The notes under the pieces were generated by a model. It was given only the letters and a program-made list of their open reading frames with translations. It made no database searches and was not told the DNA's origin. Source: Methanolobus sp. ZRKC5 (GTDB lineage: Archaea > Halobacteriota > Methanosarcinia > Methanosarcinales > Methanosarcinaceae). Taken from it: 64,000 nt of DNA. Numbering within the stretch: the stretch's first letter is position 1; each line of letters opens with the position of its first letter. The DNA is taken from positions 2,728,001 to 2,792,000 of the forward strand of contig NZ_CP151792.1 of the NCBI RefSeq assembly GCF_038446525.1, read 5' to 3'. The translations under genes and the position numbers were made by a program. Shown here in pieces: positions 44,930 through 53,254 of this stretch.

Positions 44930-45790
44930 ATTAAAAATAAGGTATGGATATATTTTCTGTTTTTCATAGTCTTTCTGCCCATAGTCTCTCTGATATTCTA
45001 TCTTGGAGGTTCCATGGCTGGGTTAGTAAGCTTGCTTGTTATTTATGTGTTAAGCAGGCAAATCTATCTTTCAGCTTCCAAATTAATCATGAGGTGGTAC
45101 GGATGTGAATATATGTCTCCCACAGAATATTCAGATTTACACTATATATTGAATGAACTTTCAGAAAAGTTTTCTATAGAATGCCCAAAGAGTCATATAT
45201 TTGATTCATCGACTCCAATTGTCTTTACAGTAGGTTCCAAAAAAAAATATGACATTGTAATGTCCTATGGACTTCTGGAACTTTTAAATAATGATGAATT
45301 GGAGGCTATGCTCGCACGTGAGATGGCACGTATCTCCGAGGGAAATGTGTCCCATAACACTTTTGTGGCCTTTGTTGCAGGTATCATTGCTTCTTTCTCC
45401 ACGGTCGCCATGTGGATGTCCATGCTTGGAGGTTTCGGGCAGGAGGGAGATCCTGTACCCAAGTTCATACGGTTTGTCGCAATGGGTCTGGTAATGCTCC
45501 CTGCTGCTCTGATCGTATACATTGGATCGGTGGATTCAACTTTACATTCAGATATAGTGGCTGTCAGGACACTGGGAAGCAAACAGTATCTTGCTTCAGC
45601 CCTGAAAAGGGTGTATAACGACATTAATCTGAATTCTGTTGAATATTTCAATCCCGGTCATGTTCATCTTTTTGCAATGAATCCTGTTAAGGTGAATTCA
45701 CTTTATGATATCCATCTATCTTTATTTGAGGCAAAACTGGATCTTCGGCAGCGCTTAAAGGCCGTTGACGGAGTAGATATACTGAATTGA
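44930..45790 (+). CDS. HtpX/M48-like membrane protein without zinc ligands
   Basis: Related to the HtpX membrane metalloprotease: N-terminal helix VWIYFLFFIVFLPIVSLIFY, LGGSMAGLVSLLVIYVLSRQ, then YMSPTEYSDLHYILNELSE and VMSYGLLELLNNDELEAML. The zinc motif HExxH should follow, but the sequence reads AREMARISEGNV, so both His are Arg; the third ligand (E of ExxAD) is also absent in STLHSDIVAV. It is therefore probably not a protease. The first TM helix lies upstream of the first ATG (45014, with GGAGGT just before it). The open frame runs back to about 44921 and offers only ATT at 44930, six bases after AGAGGG. Start is ambiguous: 44930 by homology, 45014 by codon. It is followed after nine bases by a two-helix protein. 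Confidence 0.7.
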   Translation: MKNKVWIYFLFFIVFLPIVSLIFYLGGSMAGLVSLLVIYVLSRQIYLSASKLIMRWYGCEYMSPTEYSDLHYILNELSEKFSIECPKSHIFDSSTPIVFTVGSKKKYDIVMSYGLLELLNNDELEAMLAREMARISEGNVSHNTFVAFVAGIIASFSTVAMWMSMLGGFGQEGDPVPKFIRFVAMGLVMLPAALIVYIGSVDSTLHSDIVAVRTLGSKQYLASALKRVYNDINLNSVEYFNPGHVHLFAMNPVKVNSLYDIHLSLFEAKLDLRQRLKAVDGVDILN

Positions 45791-45799
45791 GGTACTATC

Positions 45800-46036
45800 A
45801 TGTTCTCTGAGATAAATTATCTTTACACAAGTCTTGCGGACTGGCAAAAAGCACTGATGTTCAGCTTTATTTCCTACGCTGTGGTTCTTTTTGGTATCAT
45901 TGTAGCCATTACATTTATACTGAAGGATTTCAAGTTCCTTCTTGTATTCGGTATCACTTTTGTATATATGGGTGGCCTGACAGTTACTATTTTTGTAACC
46001 AGGCGAATATTCAAAAAAAGGTTGATAGAACGCTGA
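45800..46036 (+). CDS. small two-helix membrane protein
   Basis: A 78-residue protein with two transmembrane segments (ALMFSFISYAVVLFGIIVAI and FLLVFGITFVYMGGLTVTIF) and a basic end (TRRIFKKRLIER). No family recognised. It starts nine bases after the HtpX-like pseudoprotease gene, so the two are one operon and may form a complex (inference). It converges on the archaeosortase gene, with 18 bases between the stops. Confidence 0.65.
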   Translation: MFSEINYLYTSLADWQKALMFSFISYAVVLFGIIVAITFILKDFKFLLVFGITFVYMGGLTVTIFVTRRIFKKRLIER

Positions 46037-46054
46037 TCGTTCTTCATATGTTTT

Positions 46055-46882
46055 TCATTTCTTCTTGTTCATGATGTACATTATACCGCCTGCGGTCAGG
46101 GCGAAGATAATCCATCCTATATGTGTGTGGACAATCATCATCACATCCATACCATAAAGGTACGCTGTAATGTATAGTATTATTACCCTAACAAGATTTG
46201 CAAGGTATGCGACCAATACTGCCAGTCCAAGAAGCCTTAAAGATTGACTGATATCCATTCTTTCAATCCTTGAATATCCTGCAACTATGCCTATGAGCAA
46301 GAACATAGAGTAAAGGCCTGAGCATGGTCCGCCAATGACAATAGTCATGGGTTCGGCTCCGTATAGGATTACAGTCTCAGTTGATATAATTTCTACAGGG
46401 ATGCCAAAGTATTTTATGATGGAAACTGTTGGCATAAGCACAAAATAATGGTCGAAGATATGCAGGAAATCAATCTTTAAGAGGCCAAAGGCTGAATAGA
46501 ATATCAGGTACAAGGCTGTGAAAATAGAAGAAATGTAGAACCCGAATTCTCCAAGCTGCTTTATGTCTTTCTTATTCGTTCCCATTGCAATAAGTGATGC
46601 TCCTACAAAGAATACTATTGAGTCGAGAGTGCCTATGTTGCTCTTGTTGATAAAGTTATATACGAGGTCGGCAGCTACGATGAACCCACCTATCAGGAAG
46701 TAGTTCCTAGAACTTTTTATGCCTTCAGTTCCTGTTATTTCTATTCTGGATATCAGTAGTGCTGCCAGAACAAAGAGTATGATTCCCATAATTGTGGATC
46801 CTTCACTGAGCTCGACTGTAGCTCCTGTGAAGAGTGCAAGTACTATTAGAATAATTATTATGTTTTTGTTTTCATTTTTCAT
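46055..46882 (-). CDS. archaeosortase (exosortase/archaeosortase family, PEF-CTERM type)
   Basis: Membrane cysteine transpeptidase-like enzyme that processes C-terminal sorting signals of surface proteins. The 275 residues form about eight transmembrane helices. The catalytic signature is intact: the Cys in VIGGPCSGLYSMFLL, the Arg in YLANLVRVIILYIT and the His in VHTHIGWIIFALTAG. Two PEF-CTERM substrates lie 4-5 kb away in the same strand orientation, so this is most likely the ArtC-type (PEF) enzyme; the assignment of the subtype is by context. The outer ISH3 element sits 294 bases before its start, in or beyond its promoter region. Confidence 0.85.
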   Translation of the reverse strand: MKNENKNIIIILIVLALFTGATVELSEGSTIMGIILFVLAALLISRIEITGTEGIKSSRNYFLIGGFIVAADLVYNFINKSNIGTLDSIVFFVGASLIAMGTNKKDIKQLGEFGFYISSIFTALYLIFYSAFGLLKIDFLHIFDHYFVLMPTVSIIKYFGIPVEIISTETVILYGAEPMTIVIGGPCSGLYSMFLLIGIVAGYSRIERMDISQSLRLLGLAVLVAYLANLVRVIILYITAYLYGMDVMMIVHTHIGWIIFALTAGGIMYIMNKKK

Positions 46883-48953
46883 TTTTTACCCTTCATTTAT
46901 GTAGTTATTTCTCTGGTCCTTAAATAAATATAACTTTACTGATGAGTGTGAATGAAAATATTTTTGTTAGGATAAAGTTGAGATTATTTTTTGGGGTGTA
47001 TAAAAACTTGTATTTCATATATCTCAATGGTTTAAATAACTATCAGGATGTTAAATCAATAAAACTATTTTATATAATTCTCTCTTCTATATGCATGAAG
47101 AAGCTGTGCTTCTCAGTTTTTGATTCTGCAAGAGTCATCATTTAAGTTTTGTTTTACTGATATTACCATATAAGTACAGTAGTTCGCTAATTTTGACTAC
47201 TTAACCTCACCAATGCTCTGCGATAGTATTAATATGCAGCGAAAACGCCGCTCGATGTCATTTATAGCATTCAATTCAAGGACCAATCCTAGAGTTGAAT
47301 TGAGACCAAAACAATGTATTGAAACTGTTCTAAACCTCTTACTAATCATATCAACATCAAGATCAATGGTTCACTTGACCGTAAAGACCTGTTTTGCACT
47401 GCCATATGCATGGCAGTGGACAATAGTCCAGTTCATTCCACATCAAAATATTACCAAGAGATTCCTTGTGAAACATCTTTAAGACATCATCTTAAAAAAA
47501 TAAATCTTGGGCTCTGTAGAAAACCTACTTCCAATTTTATTTTGACATCATAATTTAAAAAGGATAAATCCCCTGAGTATTACTTGCGACAGAAACACAA
47601 AAGGGGATGATTGTGTTTTGCCTAATAAGTACTTAAAGTTTGTTGATACAGCGCTAGCTGTATCAGGAAACTCACATCTTCAGATTTATAGTTGTAAATA
47701 TTCTAAAAGAAAATACACTCAACACCAGCTATTGACATTGATTTTGTTGAAAGAATACATCAATGAGGATTATCGGGATATAGTTGAAATTGTAGAATTA
47801 ATGGATAAAGTCAAAGAGAGAATTAGACTTAAACAGGTAACACATTTCACTACTCTTCATAAATTCATTACAAGATTGAATTCAATCTATTTTAGTGGAT
47901 TGTTGCAGCAAACACTAAAACTGTTTTATTCTCATGGAGAGATGATAGAAATTACTGCTATTGATTCAAGTGGGTTTACTAGTGGCCATTGTAGCTACTA
48001 TTATTCATGGAGGACAGGAAAGAAGCGTAGATCATTCTTGAAAACTAGTATTTCCATCGATACTGGAAAATTCATCATTACTGGTTTTAAGATACCAGGT
48101 AAACCTGTGCATGATGCAAAGCATGCGATGAAATTACTGAAATAATGCCATAAAACTCGCAAATCGAAGTACTACGTGATGGATAAAAGATACGATTCAG
48201 AAGACATACATTTGCTAGCAAAAGATAACCTCCAAGCAATAGCTATGATTCTGCTAAGACAGAGAAAAAGAAAGAAAATCAAAGGAAAATACCGTAGAAA
48301 AATGGTATGTGAATTTGATGAGGAATTGTATCATAACAGGAATCTGGTAGAAACGATGTTTTCTGTTCTGAAAAGAAAATACGGGAAAGAAATCAGAGCA
48401 AAAGTGTGACAAGAAGTTACAATATGAATTGCTTAACAGCTATTCCTTCCATTCGGGATAATCCTACTGTGGGATGCATAGAATGGTAACATCATTGTGT
48501 TAAGCTCACAGGACAATGTGGAAAGCAAGGAATTCCAATCCTTGACTATCTGCTAGGATAAGGAAACTATGAAGAGTATAATGCAAATCATCGTAAGGGT
48601 CGTTATGATTGATAAGCGAAATGGAATGATACGCTTAGACCAAAAGGTATGGAATCAGGCCATAATGGTTTTTTGCACATTATGGAGAATGGACACAGAT
48701 TCCCGGCCTATAGATGGCTTCTAAGGTTTCCGTGATTATTCATATTATAGAACTTGGTAAGTCCCATGTGCTCCTGTAAAAAAAAAAAAAAGGTAGTTAA
48801 TTCGTGAGAATGAACAATAGCACAGGGGATAAAGGAAACGGTAGAAAGCAAATGGCAGTCTGTAATGGAGTGCATAGAGGTTCAAAATTTGCCTTGTCCC
48901 GAAAGGGAGCAGACTTACCGTAGGTGTTCTATTACATGAAAGGAGGCAAACTT

Positions 48954-50468
48954 ATGAATGCAAGATACTCGACTACACCATCAGGTGAGAGGCTTGCAGA
49001 CAATTCAATCCCATTCAAGTGGGAGGACATCGACTGGAAAACAGTCGAAGGGAACGTTAATGAGCTGCAAGCCCGAATTGTAAAAGCGGTTAGACAAAAG
49101 AAGTGGCATTTAGTTAAACGACTACAATACCTGCTTACCAATTCTTTTCATGCCAAATTATTGGCAGTAAAGAAAGTAACACAGAACAAAGGTAAAAGAA
49201 CAGCTGGAATCGATGGAGAAAAATGGACAACATCCAAATCTAAGATGAAAGCCGTTCTAGAACTGTCTGGTAAGAGCTACAAAGCTAAACCATTGAGAAG
49301 AATCTATATTGAGAAACAAGGAAAGAAGAAAAAACGACCATTAAGCATTCCTACAATGTACGATAGAGCAATGCAGGCATTATATGCTTTTGCTTTAAGC
49401 CCAATAGCAGAAACCACAGCAGACAGAACATCATTTGGATTCCGTAAATATCGAAGTTCAAAAGATGCAGAAGCTCAATTGTTCGCATGTCTGAGTAAAA
49501 GAAACTCTGCTCAATGGATTTTGGAAGGCGACATAAAAGGATGCTTTGATCATATAAATCACGAATGGCTCTTGAACAATATTCCTATGGACCGGTCAAT
49601 ACTAAAGCAATTCCTTAAAGCTGGTTTTGTGTATAATAGACATCTGAATCCCACCAAAGCAGGTACTGCTCAAGGTGGAATAATATCTCCAGTACTGGCA
49701 AACATCACATTGGACGGTATGAAAAATGCAATAGCATGCAAATATCATACAAACAGGAAGGGAACTATTAACAAAAAAAGTTATAATTCCCATAAAGTCA
49801 ATTTTGTGAGATACGCAGATGACTTTATCGTCACTGCTGATTCAGAGGAAGTGGCTAAAGATATTGCTGAGGTTATCAGACTATTCTTGAAAGATAGGGG
49901 TTTAGAACTATCTCGTGAGAAAACTCTTGTTTCACACATAGACGATGGATTTGACTTCTTGGGATGGAATTTCCGGAAATATAATGGTAAACTTCTAACC
50001 AAGCCCTCGAACAAATCTATTGAGAATATCACAAAAAGCATTAGCAACGTGATTAAGAAAGGTAAAGCTCGGTCTCAGAGTTCTCTCATTAAGGAACTCA
50101 ACCCTATTATCACTGGATGGAGCGAATATCACCGTTCAGTTGTCTCTAAAAATACGTTCAGTAAGCTTGATTCCAGATTATGGGATATGCTATGGACGTG
50201 GGCTAAAAGGCGGCATCCAGATAAATCACACCACTGGATAGTAGATAGATATTGGCATAGGGTAGGGTCAAGGAAATGGGTATTCTCCACAGAAGGGCTT
50301 AAACTCAAATCTTTTGCACATACAAAGATTGTAAGACATCCACGCATAAAAATGGATAAGAACCCATATGTAGACAAAGAATACTTTAAATGGAGAATAA
50401 GCTATCTGAGAAAACAGAAACTAGTGGCGTCGAAGCAAAATATCATGGAAAGTCTAACAACTGCCTGA
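48954..50468 (+). CDS. ltrA: group II intron reverse transcriptase/maturase
   Basis: Intron-encoded protein that helps splicing and copies the intron into new DNA sites. Residues about 60-360 are the reverse transcriptase: KGKRTAGIDGEKW, KKRPLSIPTMYDRAMQ, EGDIKGCFDHINH, GTAQGGIISPVLANI, and the catalytic VRYADDFIVTA. The maturase (X) domain follows (LIKELNPIITGWSEYHRSVV, LDSRLWDMLWTWAKRRHPDK). The protein stops at ESLTTA without an HNH endonuclease domain. I start at 48954, seven bases after AGGAGG, instead of the in-frame ATG at 48924. All key RT motifs look intact, so it could be active. Confidence 0.92.
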   Translation: MNARYSTTPSGERLADNSIPFKWEDIDWKTVEGNVNELQARIVKAVRQKKWHLVKRLQYLLTNSFHAKLLAVKKVTQNKGKRTAGIDGEKWTTSKSKMKAVLELSGKSYKAKPLRRIYIEKQGKKKKRPLSIPTMYDRAMQALYAFALSPIAETTADRTSFGFRKYRSSKDAEAQLFACLSKRNSAQWILEGDIKGCFDHINHEWLLNNIPMDRSILKQFLKAGFVYNRHLNPTKAGTAQGGIISPVLANITLDGMKNAIACKYHTNRKGTINKKSYNSHKVNFVRYADDFIVTADSEEVAKDIAEVIRLFLKDRGLELSREKTLVSHIDDGFDFLGWNFRKYNGKLLTKPSNKSIENITKSISNVIKKGKARSQSSLIKELNPIITGWSEYHRSVVSKNTFSKLDSRLWDMLWTWAKRRHPDKSHHWIVDRYWHRVGSRKWVFSTEGLKLKSFAHTKIVRHPRIKMDKNPYVDKEYFKWRISYLRKQKLVASKQNIMESLTTA

Positions 50469-50492
50469 TACTTAAAGGGTTATAGAATGCTT

Positions 50493-50526
50493 GAGCCGTA
50501 TGAAGAGAAATTTTCACGTACGGTTC
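50493..50526 (+). ncRNA. group II intron domain V
   Basis: A 34-base hairpin beginning GAGCCGTATGAAGAGAAA and ending CACGTACGGTTC, the conserved catalytic domain V of group II introns. Stem GAGCCGTA/TACGGTTC closes it. It lies 25 bases after the maturase stop and is followed by domain VI. Confidence 0.88.
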
Positions 50527-51735
50527 TTAGAAGAGGGAGGGCGAGTAATCGCTCTTTCTTATTCGACAAGTACTGGAATCAAGCAAAAGAGATCAAATTC
50601 AAGTTATTAGTGCATAACCTTGACAGGTATGTCAAGGTTGTACTTATTATGCAAATGAGGATTTCTACAGAGCTAAATCTTGAAGAGCTTATCCAGGTAA
50701 ATAGAAGTATTCTACTTCAAGGTCCAATAAGTGATATGAGACCTGAGAAAAAGTATGAATTCGCTATCGATTTTACCAATGACCCTTATTACGGAATAAT
50801 AGACTCGTCCAATGAAAACTATGTGATAAGCATTCAGGCTAAAAAGTCAACAAACTCTTTTTATTCGTATGTTTCCCTGTCTATCATAAACAAGAACGAA
50901 AGATACACTATCGCTGTCCTTCCTGTTGAGAGGAACAAAACAAAAGTTGATTATCTCACCTATTTCACAGATATAACTAAGTATCTAAACTTCAGCATCA
51001 AGGTCCTTTGTTTATATAGGGAGTTCTATTCAGTTAATGTGTTTGAATTCTTACAGAACAAAGAAATTCCTCATATCACACATGTAGTACGAAAGGGAAA
51101 AGAGATCAAGCAATTACTTATTGGGAGAAAGGTGAGATATGCTAAATATGAGATGAAGAATGCTCAGAAGAAAGAAGTTCGGTTAGATATTGTTATTGAC
51201 GTCAAGTATCTGAAAGGTAAAAGGGATAAAAATGGATGTAAGAGCCTTGTTTTTGTAGTTTATGGTATTAAGTGGGATCCCAGAAAGGTTAGCACAGTCT
51301 ACAGAAAACTGTTTGCTATCGAATCATCGTACAGGATGCGAAATATCGTAAAACCAAAAACGTCAACAAGAAACGTTACTTTCAGGTACTTCTTTACGTT
51401 AATATCGTTCCTGCTAAAAAATGCATGGCTCTGCCTCCATAAAAAGCATTTCACAGTAGTAAAACCAGGTCCAATAACTATCGATGAAGACAAATTTAGG
51501 TTTGATAGGTTTATCCTGTTTGTTGGGGGATGGCTTAGAAGAAAGTTGAAGATTCAGTTAGTTGTGCAGTGTTTGAGGTAGAATAATTGCGATAAAAGCA
51601 AAGGGGAGAGAAAATTAGCGAACTACTGAAGTAGGAATATCTTTAAAAAGATAAATATCTATTACTATACTACTATATGGGATTTTGTTCTCATTGTTTG
51701 TGAAAATGTCTTAATAATTATTGATAGCAATTACT

Positions 51736-53187
51736 ATGTCTCTTAGGAAAAAAGCTTATAGTGGTATTTGGTGGGTAATTATATCTACTATATTTTCAAA
51801 ACTAATAAATTTACTAACAAACATATCTTTAGCAAGGCTTCTTGACCCTTCTCATTTTGGAATCGTTGCATTAGCTCTAGTTTTCATCAATTTTTTTGAA
51901 ACATTTCGTGATTTGGGCATAGGTTCAGCATTAATTCACAGATCAGATAATAATTCAATTGCACAAAATACTGCATTTTTCATTTTTCCTTTTGCAGCAG
52001 TATTTTTCTATATATTATGTTATTTAATTTCTCCATATGTAGCTCTTTTTTTTAAGAGTGATGGATTAGACCTTATTATAAAAGTATTGTCATTATCTCT
52101 TATTTTATGGTCTTTTGGAAATTTGCCAACAACTTTACTAGCAAAAGAACTTGAGTTTAAAAAATTGCTTTATCCTCAGATAGTCCCAAAATTGGGATAT
52201 GCACTTGTATCTATTGTATTGGCAATTCAAGGTTTTGGAGTTTGGAGCCTTGTTATTGGAAGAATTAGCCTGGAAATATTAAGTTTAATAATTGTTTGGC
52301 ATGTTATTGATTGGAGGCCAAAATTAGAATTTGATAAAAAAACTGCCGTAGAACTTTTAAAGTATGGTAAATATGTACTGGGTACGTCGTTGATTGCTTT
52401 TTTATCATCTGTGTTCGATGTTGTAGTAATAGGAAGGGAATTAGGGGCTGAAACATTAGGTTTTTATTCAATAGCACTAACAGTAGCAAGCTTTTTCACA
52501 ATACAAATATCTCATGTAATTTATCAAGTGGTGTTCCCTGTTTTTTCCAAACTTCAGCATGATATGGATAAAATGAAATCAGTATTTTTAAACTCTCTGA
52601 AATATCTCTCATTTTTCATTTTTCCTTCTGCAGCTGGAATAATTGTAGTCTCAAACCAATTTATTAATGTTTTTTATGGTAGTAAATGGCTTCCTGCTGT
52701 TCCTCTTATTCAAATATTGTGTATTTATGGTTCGGCTCAATCAATTTCGAAGGTAACATCTTCTGTATATTTGGCAAGTGGTACTCCTCATAAATCTACG
52801 ATGATAAATATTTTACATTTGTTTTTTATTATGATTTTAATATATCCACTTACTATTGCATACGGTGTTGTTGGGACGAGTTTGGCTGTAACAATTTCTT
52901 CAACGATATCTTTATTTTTTAGTTTGAATCAAGTTAAAAAAATACTATTATGTTCATACGCAACTATATTTAAGGTTTTAGTTTACCCTTTTGTGGGATC
53001 TATAGCAATGTTCATTTTTGTTATTTTAATACAAGAACTAATTTATTTGTATAGTGATATTTTTATTTTCATTGTGTCTATGATTAGCGGTATATCTTTT
53101 TATTTATTGTTTCTATTATGTGTGCAGTTTAAGGAAATTAAAACGATTGCTAATTATGTTTCAAATTATTTAATATTGAAGAGTTAG
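51736..53187 (+). CDS. polysaccharide flippase (Wzx-like, MOP superfamily)
   Basis: Flips lipid-linked oligosaccharide across the membrane. The 483 residues form about 12-14 hydrophobic helices and show the family opening LRKKAYSGIWWVIISTIFSK and RLLDPSHFGIVALALVF, and the later FDVVVIGRELGAETLGFYSI. No other domain. The ATG at 51736 is chosen over an in-frame TTG at 51721. It is the first gene of the polysaccharide cluster, 107 bases after the ISH3 element. The cluster is noticeably AT-rich, which fits acquisition by transfer. Confidence 0.87.
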   Translation: MSLRKKAYSGIWWVIISTIFSKLINLLTNISLARLLDPSHFGIVALALVFINFFETFRDLGIGSALIHRSDNNSIAQNTAFFIFPFAAVFFYILCYLISPYVALFFKSDGLDLIIKVLSLSLILWSFGNLPTTLLAKELEFKKLLYPQIVPKLGYALVSIVLAIQGFGVWSLVIGRISLEILSLIIVWHVIDWRPKLEFDKKTAVELLKYGKYVLGTSLIAFLSSVFDVVVIGRELGAETLGFYSIALTVASFFTIQISHVIYQVVFPVFSKLQHDMDKMKSVFLNSLKYLSFFIFPSAAGIIVVSNQFINVFYGSKWLPAVPLIQILCIYGSAQSISKVTSSVYLASGTPHKSTMINILHLFFIMILIYPLTIAYGVVGTSLAVTISSTISLFFSLNQVKKILLCSYATIFKVLVYPFVGSIAMFIFVILIQELIYLYSDIFIFIVSMISGISFYLLFLLCVQFKEIKTIANYVSNYLILKS

Positions 53188-53254
53188 CAATGTTTAAATA
53201 TGTAGGATAATATATTATTATTTAATATACTTCATCAGATTGGGGGTAAGAAAA

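Larger units (their letters stand above)
48404..50567 (+). mobile_element. group II intron (innermost shell)
   Basis: A 2,164-base retroelement with the canonical 5' end GTGTGACAAGAAGTTAC at 48404, a maturase gene in the domain IV position, domain V at 50493-50526 and a domain VI-like hairpin up to ...TTCGAC at 50567. Excision joins IS5 transposase codons exactly in frame (AAA then AAG), which supports both boundaries. It contains a run of 14 A at 48778-48791. The host gene is itself an IS transposase, so the intron has spread by hitch-hiking on a DNA transposon. Confidence 0.87.
47510..50673. mobile_element. IS5-family insertion sequence (middle shell)
   Basis: Inverted repeats GCTCTGTAGAAA at 47511-47522 and TTTCTACAGAGC at 50662-50673, extending to 15 bases with one mismatch. 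Both sides are flanked by TAAATCTTG (47501-47509 and 50674-50682), an 8-9 bp target duplication as in the ISH1-type branch of IS5. The insertion point is inside the ISH3 transposase gene, and removing the element restores that frame (HHLKKINLEELIQ). Without the intron it carries, the element is 1,000 bases. Confidence 0.86.
47618..50673 (+). pseudogene. IS5-family transposase interrupted by a stop codon and a group II intron
   Basis: Exon 1 (47618-48403) and exon 2 (50568 to the element end) join in frame across the intron: FSVLKRKYGKEIRAK + [14 protein letters not shown]. Visible are the first Asp in [16 protein letters not shown], the second in YYVMDKRYDSEDIHLL and the Glu in NRNLVETMFSVLKRK. 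The frame is broken once by TAA at 48143-48145 (KLLK, stop, CHKTRKSKYY). A TTG at 47618 is the best start. If the intron splices, only the TAA keeps the enzyme from being made whole; the reading frame has no stop of its own before the element end. Confidence 0.8.
47213..51581 (+). pseudogene. ISH3 transposase, split by an IS5 element and catalytically mutated
   Basis: The N-terminal part lies at 47213-47509: LRPKQCIETV in one frame, then KPLTNHINIKINGSLDRKDL, STSKYYQEIPC and RHHLKKI in the next, so there is also a one-base frameshift near 47325. The C-terminal part resumes at 50674 exactly at the duplicated target: [12 protein letters not shown], the first Asp in [12 protein letters not shown], and the Glu in [10 protein letters not shown]. 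The second catalytic Asp, which ISH3 enzymes carry in an LDRGFY-type motif, reads LYREFYSV here, so Asp has become Tyr. Three separate lesions (frameshift, insertion, lost Asp) show it is long dead. Confidence 0.82.
47177..51628. mobile_element. ISH3-family insertion sequence (outer shell of a nested set)
   Basis: Perfect 18-bp terminal inverted repeats: CAGTAGTTCGCTAATTTT at 47177-47194 and AAAATTAGCGAACTACTG at 51611-51628, flanked on both sides by the 5-bp duplication AAGTA (47172-47176 and 51629-51633). Removing the inserted IS5 element and its duplication leaves about 1,280 bases, a normal ISH3 length. The transposase gene is in two halves around the inner insert. The element separates the archaeosortase locus from the polysaccharide cluster. 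Confidence 0.88.

Noticed and set aside
46942-47145. 67-codon plus-strand frame upstream of the ISH3 element
   Set aside because: Low-complexity, AT-rich sequence with no ribosome binding site or recognisable protein features; treated as intergenic.
47213-47482. 89-aa hypothetical protein
   Set aside because: Its first part is the ISH3 transposase N-terminus before a frameshift; the rest is out of frame.
50487-51581. A single 364-aa gene
   Set aside because: It is a mosaic of intron domain V/VI, IS5 transposase exon 2 and ISH3 transposase C-terminus; no real start belongs to it.
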